Part shown: in pieces, positions 35,301 to 47,001 of the stretch
How the letters are laid out: every line of letters begins with the position of its first letter
Position numbering within the stretch: position 1 is the first letter of the stretch
From: Sinonovacula constricta
Lineage: Eukaryota > Mollusca > Bivalvia > Cardiida > Solecurtidae
Direction of reading: 5' to 3'
Assembly: GCA_007844125.1 (NCBI GenBank)
Contig: CM017565.1
Span: forward strand, 16,531,206-16,595,205
Length of the DNA: 64,000 bases
The notes under the pieces: model-generated
Told to the model about the DNA's origin: nothing
The model's database searches: none
The model's input: the letters and a program-made list of their open reading frames with translations, nothing else
Made by a program: the position numbers and the translations under genes

Positions 35301-38300
35301 TAAATGCAGGCCAAAGACAATAAGAAGAACGGTTCAAAAGAAACAAAATAGCCACAAAATGGGCGGTTCCATACTGCCGGGACCGGCCGCAATAGCTCAA
35401 TTGGTAGAGCTTCGAATTGCGGATCGAGAGGTCGGGTGTTAAAACCCTGGCCGGGTCAAACCAAAGACTTTAATATTGGTAGTAGTGGCTTCTTTCCCTA
35501 CGCTCGTGGCTAAGGGAACAGCATTACGCTTGACACGTCGGTGTCAGTATAATGGACCGGCCGGGTTCAGTCCCTGGGCACCTCATTAGTGCCCCTGTGC
35601 TATAATGACAGACATGTCGCTGCACAGTATCGGCAAAAATGCCGACAATCCAACGCTGCCAGTCAAGTCAGTTTACGTAATACAGTTTAGCCAATAAGAG
35701 TAATGTTGAATCACAACTGTGGCGCCTGCGGTAGACAAGAGGGCGTGTAGTTTATGTTTGTAATACAATTTGTGAGCACTTGACCTTAGTAAAAACTTAG
35801 AACCTAAACGTTCACACAACTTGGCCTGAGTTAAAACTTAGAACCTAAATGTTCAAACAACTTTGACTGAGTTAAAACTTAGAACCTAAACGTTCAAACA
35901 ACTTGGCCTAAGGTAAAACTTAGAACCTAAACGTTCAAGCAACTTGGCCTAAGTTAAAACTAAGAACCTAAACGTTCAAACAACTTGGCATAAGTTAAAA
36001 CTAAGAACCTAAACGTTCAAACAACTTGGCCTAAGTTAAAACTTAGAACCTAAACGTTCCAACAACGTGGCCTGGATTAAAACTTAGAACCTAAACGTTC
36101 CAACAACTTGGCCAGGGTTAAAACTTAGAGCCTAAACGTTCAAACAACTTGGCCTGAGTTAAAACTTAGAACCTAAACGTTCAAACAACTTGGCCAGGGT
36201 TAAAACGTAGAACCTTAACGTTCAAATAACTTGGCCTGGTTTAAAACTTAGAACCTAAACGTTCAAACAACTTGGCCAGGGTTAAAACTTAGAACCTAAA
36301 CGTTCAAGCAACTTGGCCTAAGTTAAAACTAAGAACCTAAACGTTCAAACAACTTGGCATAAGTTAAAACTAAGAACCTAAACGTTCAAACAACTTGTCC
36401 TAAGTTAAAACTTAGAACCTAAACGTTCCAACAACGTGGCCTGGATTAAAACTTAGAACCTAAACGTTCCAACAACTTGGCCAGGGTTAAAACTTAGAGC
36501 CTAAACGTTCAAACAACTTGACCTGAGTTAAAACTTAGAACCTAAACGTTAAAACAACTTGGCCAGGGTTAAAACTTAGAACCTTAACGTTCAAATAACT
36601 TGGCCTGGTTTAAAACTTAGAACCTAAACGTTCAAACAACTTGGCCAGGGTTAAAACTTAAAGCCTTAACGTTCAAATAACTTGGCCTGGGTTAAAACTT
36701 AGAACCTAAACGTTCAAACAACTTGGCCAGGGTTAAAACTTAGAACCTTAACGTTCAAATAACTTGGCCTGGGTTAAAACTTAGAACCTAAACGTTCAAA
36801 CAACTTGGCCTGAGTTAAAACTTAGAACCTAAACGTTCAAATAACTTGGCCTGAGATAAAACTTAGAACCAAAACGTTCAAACAACTTGGCCTGGGTTAA
36901 AACTTAGAACCTAAACGTTCAAACAACTTGGCCAGGGTTAAAACTTAGAACACGAACGTTCAAATAACTTGGTCAAGGTTAAAACTTAGAACATTAACGT
37001 TCAAACAACTTGGCCAGGGTTAAAACTTAAAACCCAAACGTTCAAACAATTAATAGGGGACTGAGCTGAAGATAACAGGGAAGTAGATGGAATGGGGAAA
37101 CGAATCTTACTTTGACGTAACGGGGAAGTAAATCATGGGGAACACGCATAACTCTTAAACTTTGCCAAAACGGGGAAGTAAGTCGAGGGGGGGAGGGGGG
37201 GGGGGGGGAAACGCATAACTCTTATACTATGAAATAAAGGGGAAGTAGATCGAGGAGTGGGGGGGGGGGGGGGGCGGGGACGCATAGCTCTTATACTATG
37301 ACATATAGGGGAAGTAGATCGAGGGGGGGGGGGAAACGCATAACTCTTATACTATGACATATAGGGGAAGTAGATCGAGGGGACGGGGGGACGCATAGCT
37401 CTTATACTATGACAAAAAGGATAAGTAGATCGAGGAGTGGGAGGAAAACGCATAACTCTTATACTATGACATATAGGGGAAGTAGATCGAGGAGTGGGAG
37501 GACAACGCATAGCTCTTATACTATGACAAAAAGGATAAGTAGATCGAGGAGTGGGAGGAAAACGCATAACTCTTATACTATGACGTATAGGGGAAGTAGA
37601 TCGAGGAGTGGGAGGACAACGCATAGCTCTTATACTATGACATATAGGGGAAGTAGATCAAGGAGTGGGAGGAAAACGCATAGCTCTTATACTATGATAT
37701 ATAGGGGAAGTGGATCGAGGAGTGGGAGGAAAACGCATAACTCTTATACTATGTCATTTAGGGGAAGTAGATCGAGGAGTGGGAGGACAACGCATAACTC
37801 TTATACTATGACATATAGGGGAAGTAGATCGAGGGGACGGGGGGGGGGGGGGGGGGGGGGGGGGTGACGCATAGCTCTTATACTATGACAAAAAGGATAA
37901 GTAGATCAAGGAGTGGGAGGACAACGCATAACTCTTATACTATGACATATAGGGGAAGTAGATCGAGGAGTGGGAGGACAACGCATAACTCTTATACTAT
38001 CACATAAAGGGGAAGTAGAACGGGGGTAAGGTGGGGGGGGGGGGACGCATAACTCTTATACGATGACATAAAGAGGAAGTGAATCGGGGGTAAGGGGGGG
38101 GGGGGACGCATAACTCTTATACGATGACATAAAGAGGAAGTGAATCGGGGGTAAGGGGGGGGGGGAGACACATTACTCTTATACTATGACATAAAGGGGA
38201 AGTATATCGGGGGTAAGGGGCGGGGGACGCATAACTCTTAAACTTTAGTTTAACATAAAAGGGAAGTAGATCGATGGGGGAAATGCACAACGCTTATAAT

Positions 38301-41300
38301 GTGACCCTCTTTATGTGTCAAAAGCCAGTAAAAGAAATAACAGAAACAAATCAAATCTGAAACAAAACACAAATGGATAATGTTTCGTCAACAGAATAAT
38401 CGGAGAAATGAAATCCACTCGAATCCACTGGAGCATGAATGATCACGATGACAAAACGGCAATCACGGACAATGGCGTCCTAAGCTCAGTTACTTAAGGA
38501 GATCCATGTACAAATAAAATTGAATAAAATAAAAATAAAAATAAAATAAATAACAAAATAAATTAAAATAAAATTAAAATGCAACCTGTTAAAGGCGTCA
38601 GAATAACATCATTCCTATAAAATTGTGCCTAACGAATACACTTAAAGATTATTTTCCAATGTAGGAAAATATTAAATAATTATAAACGATGCAGCTGAAG
38701 AATTATCGGTATTCCTGTTACATAGAAATAGAACACATAATGACGAAGAAACAAATAGCCATGATTAGTTAAATAAGTGTAAAGTATTGAAAATATAAGA
38801 ACCTATAAATTAGTATTCTATGATGTTTTTTTTTAGACATACGCACTTGTATTTGCTCGACCTGTCAAATTAAGTCTAGTAAATTAATGCCATTGTTTCT
38901 GAACGGTTATTTGGTTTTTAAAATGCACCACAGAATTACATATTTAAGATTATTAAAGCGACGTCTATCTATTTATTGTGCAGCAATATTCAAGATAATA
39001 TTTTAAAGGCTGTGTTGTAGAATCAACGGCACCCTGAAGCTAAGCTGGGGAATCTCCTCCGCAGAAAAGGTTTCAGCCCTGACCTGGACTCGAACCCATG
39101 CAGTAGAGTCAGAGTAATGAAAGATCCACGACTCTACCCACTCTTTCATGATCATCCCCTAACGACCAGGTTTAAGCACCCCAGTCGGTTCTTTTGCCGA
39201 CTGACCGTTCCCACGCGGTAACTGCTGGTTTTTTCTTTTTGTGTGTCATGTCTCGTCTCTGTGTTTATGTCACTTTTACATTTACCCTATTTGCCTTTGT
39301 CTAGAGGTACTTTGGGTTAATTATAAATGTGGTTATTATTAAAGGACCTTTTCTAATTTACCCATTAACAATGGCCAGACAGCAGGACTCCTGGTAAGCA
39401 AAAGCCCCCAAGAAAATTTCAATACATATTGCTCCTTCAATAGGTCAATATAATATGACGATTGCGACAAAGGTCATGAGAACATCTGTCTTCGGTAGAT
39501 CACTGAGAAAGACATAACATCAATTCTGTTGAAATAACAAGCAAAAGCATTGATGTAAAGCATCAAATGTCGTTCAATATATGTTTAAGAAGGACAATAT
39601 GTTATCCGACGAACGACAATGTCGGACATCCGATGTGTTCTTTGACTTAAACTGACCTAAAAAATCATTCTCTCACCAGAGGGCGTGCTACACAAGTTTC
39701 GCTTACACCTCTGTCAACGCCCGGTGTACAAGATTCTTGTACAAAATATAAATAATTAATAAAATGCTCGTGAGATTATTTTGATCTCTGTATATTTTAC
39801 TTAAAATGAAAATGGGTATTTTTTTTAGAACAATGTTTAAGATATATTTTAACCCAAATTTTCGGGGAACTATTTTGCGACATGTGAAGATAGAATATCA
39901 CGTGTATGAGAACTACTTTTCCCGGCGTTGACAGAGGTGTAAGCGAAACTTGTGTAGCACGCCCTCTGGTAAGAGAATGCTAAAAAATATGATCGAACAA
40001 TTAGCATTCACATGGGTAAAATATATGCTGCATTATTTGTATTGTATATTGTCTAAATGTACCAATGGATTAATTTTATTCTTATCTTTTAGGAAACCCA
40101 TTTAAGAAATATTGAACGAATCACAATATAAAAACCCTCGCATAGCACTGCTTAACAGGTGAGAATATAACAAGCTAAACCCACGTGGTTCGAAGTTGCC
40201 AAAATCGGTACATGATACGAAGTCAATCGGAACTCCTCGGGTAATTCCATCCTCAGGACAATCTTCCCACGAATGTTTCTGGTGCAATAATACTTAATGA
40301 AATCACGATCGTTTTGTTCGCCGGAAGTCGGAAGAAGAATATGCCTATGTAGTTCGTACAAAACATATACACTGCCATCGTTTGACAGCGCTGGGTAAAT
40401 TAAAATCGGAGGATTTAAATTTAAAGCCGCCACAAATTGAAGTTTTATAGACATCGTTCTATAGTGAGCTGTCATCCGAGCTGCCATTTTTGTTTTGACG
40501 TCGGTCTCAAAGGAAGTCCCATTTAGGGAAATGGCTGAGATGATCCGACTACCTTCATACATCCGAGAGATAATTCGCGAATTATCCGAGGTGTTTCGAC
40601 TGGATACAGAATCTAAGTGGTACAAATCTGTATAACAACTTGTAACCAGTCGCAACACCTCAGACATGTCTACGAAATAGAATTTTAAGGATACGGCTGA
40701 GTAGTTATGAATGACATAATAACTTCAACAATAGCCCATTCCCAATTCTCTTATCTCTAAACCCATGCCATATAGGGCAGCGCGCTTCAGCGCGGACGTC
40801 GACGAGTAAGTTAAGATTTGGTATTTAGATTGCACTTAAGAAGTTATAATCGTATTACAGACAGCCAGGTATAATTGGTTGGGAAAGACGCCTGACAGGT
40901 GAGTATATAGGACTACAGGCGAACTGCAGGTCAAAAAGTATGTTATGTCTAAAATTAACATACCGTTTTTGGCTTCGATGTGTAAATAGCTTTATATGTT
41001 GGCAGTTTAACGTTTCCACAGTGAAGTGTAATGCACTCTATGTGAATAACAGACAAACATTTACGTTTTTTTGTTGAGTTTCGCTGTTAATTTAAAGAAA
41101 CTGCTTGTTGGTTTGCAATTTTGTGCAAAATTAATAGGTTTGGAATCCACGTCATTTTCTTTTAAACGGCCGTTATTAATTATGTTATATATAAACAGCA
41201 TATCGCGCACGATTATAGTCAAAATTGATTAATCTAAATTTTAATCCAAACGTTTCTGATAATGTTTTGTTTGTTAAGTATAACACCTACTTGTTGTTAC

Positions 41301-44300
41301 AAATAAAATAAAATTAAATAATAAAAGTATTTCCTATTTGAGCCACGTTACCGAAAAATCTTTTTTTAAACTGAGAAAACCACGTGACCACTTATCCGTT
41401 GAGATCACATTATACCATTATCATCCGCTCTAATGTCGATGTCTATTTTTAGCAGAAATCCCTATCGTCCATAGTTATAGATTTGAAAATAATAAACAAT
41501 TAAAGCGAGTTTTTCAACATTTGTGCTGTCTTACAATTGAGACAATGTTTAGACTTCAGGCTAGATTATGAATTTCCTTTTTCCCAAATTAGCCAAAACA
41601 GGGTTAATTTGTTGCTACATGCGAACCGTCGGATACCACCTCCAAACTATTATAACTACATTTATTGCAAATTACAGAAATTACTCTTTGTATTTAGAAG
41701 TTGCTATATTTTTCAATGTTTATTTAACAGAAAAATAGCCGTAAAAATAATTTTAAATAATTAATTAATTAAAGCTGTCATTCTTGCTCACTTATTAATC
41801 TGAATATGTATCTCTGATATTTGTTAGAATATGCCCCAGTAATATGTATATAAACCTTTTTTTTTGTAGAAATAAACCCAACCGTAGCCCCATCTAGACA
41901 GATATTTCTATGTGAAAGTGCTATGTTGAACTGTCATTTTGATCATTATTTACACAAACGTTGTTCCCTCCAAAAAGACATGTATTCGTATATGTACTTC
42001 TGTTGCCTAAACCTTAAACGGACTCTCCTCTCCACTCTTCTGTCTGACACTAGATACACAGGACTTCCTGTACTTTTTGCCCGCACATTTCAACGAACAA
42101 CGCATCTGTACACCATCTGATTTACCCGTATGCATTCGTTCACTTTTGACCTTTTCTACCATGATTTAAAAATATTTATTTTCATGCTGCATGTTGTTTA
42201 TATGTTTACTTTGTAAACCAGAACCTAATAAAGTATTGTATTGTATTGTATTGTATTGCTATACCTTGCCCGAGAAGTTGATCCCTTTGAAGATGACGAA
42301 GAAGCAGAAAACCTCGATGGCAAGAAGACATCCCGCTACTGGCCAGTTGATGCTCCCTAGTTCATGTAGACCGTCACTCAGCTTCAAGGTTTTGTAGCTG
42401 TCAATAAACGAGTGTTTGTTATAAATATTGTTAACTTTTCTCCGACTACAAGTTATTTAATAATAGCATCTGATCGGGCAAAATGAAAAAAATAAAAGGA
42501 CACATACAACAAAGAACAAGCTGATGTCGGGGCAGATAATGCTGATCCAAAAAATGCTGCTTACGCTGTTGTTTACTAGGCTCTCTAGCTGTTGCCGCTG
42601 ACACTTTAGCAAAACGCCTTCTTAAAGATTCAAGTAAACAATAACTTTATAAGAACCACTGGCTATAAGAAACAAATCTTTTAGCTCTGAATGACAGACT
42701 ATGTAGTTAAAATCGCTACTCTTGATTATTGTTGATTCAACAGGAAATTTGCTGAACTCTGAATCATTATAATGCAAACAATTATATTGATGTATCGACA
42801 GACACGCTACATAAAGTACAGTGCCCTGGATTTGTCAGTGATGCTAGTGGGAATATAATATTGATTATCAATTCTGATTGCATACAGCAATAATAACACT
42901 GTAGACGATGTTGGTATATTCAATCTTTTCCGCAGGGTTATCGTTCCTTGTTATCATGCACACCCATGCTGACGGATTAGATGCTTGTTCAGATTTCGGT
43001 AAATGGGTCTGTCATAATTGGTTATCTTCGTTTTTATCACAAACTTTGCGTTTGATTTTAATATAATTTTAATTGACCAAACACACTTAAAAGAATTTTA
43101 GTGCGTTAAATGTAACAAGGAATTTGCTTGATTAACACATATCACTTCAATGATTGTCGACTGTTTTTCATTGCATTTTTAATCACTTATTTAACAGCAA
43201 ATCTGTTTTGCAATATATTAAAGTTTTATGCACTTATGTGCAGTTAAAACAATGTTTAAACAGTATTTCTTTATTCAATTTATACGACGATATTGAATGG
43301 TACGAATTTCATATTGTTTCATCAAATTCGTTAATATTATTACATTTAATGAACGGAATTTTTTTATTATTGTATAACCAATAAATCAACTCTCTCTGTT
43401 CCGTAGAGGTTTGAATGAATACTTAAAGGAAAGCGAAAAGCTGGACATGACGCCTTGTAAAAAAAAAATTTGCGACACAATAACTAACAAGTCAGTTTTT
43501 GAAAATAACCAATGTGTTGTACTGACGCTACTTTAGAGGAAAATAAACAAAAATGTCAGAAATCAGTAAAAGCGATTAACATTAAGCACATCTAGTATGA
43601 TCTCGACTAATTTCAAATTAATTATCAAATTTTAAAACTATTTTTGCATGATCGAAACATATATAATTTTTTTCGTACAAGAGGAACTGTTCTGCTGCTG
43701 TTTCCATATCAACATTCGTTACGTTCGTCGCAAGAAGTGACGTGTACATCGCAGTCGCGTTTGTCAGCGGGGACGTTGTGACGTTGTCTGTTTGCGAGAT
43801 GGCGTCATGGAAGGAGGAAGTGACGCATTTTTCTGGAATGTTCCAATCGTTGTCACAGGTGTTCCATGGAGGATCAGGAAAGAATGAATGGATGAAGTAG
43901 AACAGCATCCAGCTGATGAAAACAGCGTAGTAGACACCATACAGGAAGATCACTATAATAGTCCCCAGTCCAATACCTGTACGTAGTGGAAAACAAAATA
44001 TTATATACCGGTCCTGGTAGCGCAATCGGTAGAGCGTCGGCTCCAGGTACGGGAGGCCGCGGGTTCGATCCGCGACATGCCAATGACGTTGAAAACGGTA
44101 GTGGCATAGCTTTCTTGCTAACGCTCAAGCAAATATAAGGGTAGATCCACGACTGGTTGGCGCGGTGTCAGGATAATGTGACTGGGTGTGGTATCATGCT
44201 AGGTGTTCACGGCATGTTATACACAGTGAAGGTAGCACTATATCTGCTTCAAGTGAACACCGTCTCCAGATAACTGAAATACTGTTGGTGGGACGATAAA

Positions 44301-46968
44301 CCCAACAAAAAACAAAAACAAAGCATTATATGTATATCTAATTTGTTTACTTGCTGTATCTGTGCTGGCTTAAGAGTACAATAGTTCATTAACCAAGCCA
44401 ATTGCTAGCTATCCCCCCCCACCCCCCACAAACTCAATCAAAAAGATGATTGCAATTTAAAGGTGGTATCAAATATTTACCTATATATCTAATATGTGTA
44501 ACTATAAGACCGTCATATTGGCGACGTCCAGATTGTGTTGGTTAAGGAAGCCCGAATATCTTGATAGAACTACGGGCGCACCTTATGTGACTTGGAAGGC
44601 CCCCCTTCATGTTTTTTTACACCTTAAGAGACACGCCACCACCTAGCGAGGAGATGTAAAGTGACAAATCGTAGCTCAAATACCAGCTGTAACTGTTAGA
44701 AGTAATGGCATCATCGGTATATTTTCAGCCTGTAGGCAGTTCTTGACCGTGTACGTTTTCCAAGACATCCATATTGCTTAGAGTCTCGTTCGGTCACAAG
44801 TATTGGTCTTGTATTTAATGGCTTATGATTTAAAGGTTTTCATTTCTCTCCATATGTGGACAGAGTCGAGAATAAGCTTTCGAACATGTTGCTCAAATCT
44901 CTTGTTAAAATGTTACATGTGACGTTTCAAAAACGGCAATAGAATAGAAAACAAACTATTAAACCTTTTCAAATGGTCGTTGAATTAAAATATCTGATAG
45001 CTCATTCGATACTTCGCAGTAGCTAAAATATTTTATTCATTCGAAAGGGTTAATCTCCACACTCAACAAATAAACTAGGCAAACAATTTTGACGTTTTTG
45101 TAATTCAAATAAACTAACATAATAAAGTTGCCGATGTCAATTATTGTTTTTAACTAAAATACTTATTTTGTTATTGCCTGTTATTGTCTTTCCTTTTTGT
45201 TATCTGCTACATTTACACTTTCGTCTTTGCAAACCGTTACATCCTGCAAAAATCTTAAAACAACAATAACAACAAAAAACATCCAACAAGATATCGCCAA
45301 ACTGTTGCTAATCAAGGTCAACAATTGTTACCCTGATTCAACCGTGGTTAAGTTTCTGTAGTTGGAAACTTGTGTTTCAACACTTCATCACCGCGTGGGT
45401 TCGAATCCTAGTCAGGGAAACATTCAATTTAAGGAATTCTTGCGGTGTGTCGGTTGTACTATATATGGATATCGACAATATGACGGGAATAAATCGGTGC
45501 GATATATTTTTATATCTAAGCAAACCAACCATTTTTTCTATGATAACCAACAGTGGAAGTTTTCCATATTTCCATATGTCAGTGCACTTCGTGTAATGTT
45601 AATCACTTAGTTAATTTTTACTATATAATAACATGATCTTTCAACAATAACTCACATACAATGTACATTTAAGGAAAGTTATCAGTTAATAAGCTCACGT
45701 GGCCTTAACTTACTTAAAGAAAAGTGTTGAATCTCAACGGGGTTTTAATACATCGCATCGACCAATTATGATCATTATAGCGATGTTTAGCTATTTTGGT
45801 GGAGGAAGACCAACGTCTGGGTTGAACCACCAGCGCACCGCAAAGCAGCCTGGAAGACTTTTATTAAGCCCTTGGCTACAAATGCGACTCGAACCCATAC
45901 GGTGAGAAGGTAAAGCAGTCAGATGAGTTACGAGTCGGCGACTCTACCACTACGTCGCGGGCTCCCCCCCCCCCCACTCCTTGCCCCAACGTTTTCTTTA
46001 TTCTTTAGCTTAAAAATGTTAGTGTTAAAAATTTCATCCTTAAAATGCATGTAAACTCTATATTTTTATAACATGATTTAGTTCATCGAAACTAATGCAA
46101 ACTTTATTTTTTAAAATATATTTCAAAAGCTTGCCTATAGCTTACAATTTGGTGTGCTGTCAATGTTACCTGGTTCAATAACAGTGTACAATCATCTTGA
46201 CGGTTTATAACGTCACATGTCACTATATACAGGTGTGTTATTATATCATGATCAACATTAAAACATTGACACCGCTGTTCAAATAATTCGTGAAAGTTAA
46301 GCTAATATAGCAAAATTTATTGTCAATGGATAGACCATGATTTACTATTTGTTTGGTTGAAATCCTTTTAATGGCTTGAAAACGGTGTAAATCATATAAC
46401 TGGTTTATGTCGTTATTTCCAGACACTGTACACCTGTGTTTTATTTACCGCATGACTTCACTGAGAATGACATTGTCATTGTAGTCAAACGTGCATATGT
46501 TTAACTTAAGCTTAAACAGAAAAAAATATGTTAAAACCTTAATAAAATTCTAACTGAAATAGTTCACTCTACAGCAAATGAAATATGCTTTTATCTAAAG
46601 ACATGTCTTTATTTTATGAGAATCAAAAGCGTTGCAACGGTTTCTGTTACTATTTTTAGGCCTTGGTTCTCAACCAACTTAGCTCAAAAGGAAATATACG
46701 GGAAAATAAGTTATGAAATCTTAAACAGAAAAATATGCGAAAACCTTAGTTTATATCGAATTTAAATAGTTCACTTACAGCAAATGAAATATGCATTATC
46801 CAAAGTCGTCTTTATGTGTGAGTATCCAAAGCGTCGCAACAGTTCGGTACTATATAAGAAAGAAATAAAATAAATAAATAAAAGAAAGAAAGAAATAAAA
46901 AAGAAAGAAGAAAGGGAAAGAAAGAAAGAAAGAAAGAAGAAAGACAGGGAGAGAGAGAGAGATAGGAT

Positions 46969-47001
<33 letters not shown>

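Larger units (their letters stand above)
29640..42264 (-). other. SLC6 intron 4 (12.6 kb)
   Basis: Holds an AAC/ATC simple repeat (29.72-29.94 kb), a poly-C run near 30.2 kb, S2 SINEs (30.47 and 31.5 kb), MITE-like elements (31.0-33.2 kb), an S3 and an S1 SINE (35.0-35.65 kb), two satellites (35.79-38.29 kb), an element with long inverted ends (39.66-39.99 kb), an R1 repeat (40.2-40.6 kb) and a retroposon tail at 42.2 kb. About 33.3-34.98 kb is AT-rich and featureless apart from a TTTATTTGGGTTTTACGGC repeat piece near 33335. Confidence 0.75.

Noticed and set aside
35788..37055. CRISPR-like array
   Set aside because: The repeats are head to tail without unique spacers, in a eukaryotic intron; it is a satellite.
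37409..37867. 152-codon Arg/Ser/Gly-rich open frame
   Set aside because: It is produced by a 57-bp tandem repeat whose period equals 19 codons; it ends in a poly-G tract and has no gene context.
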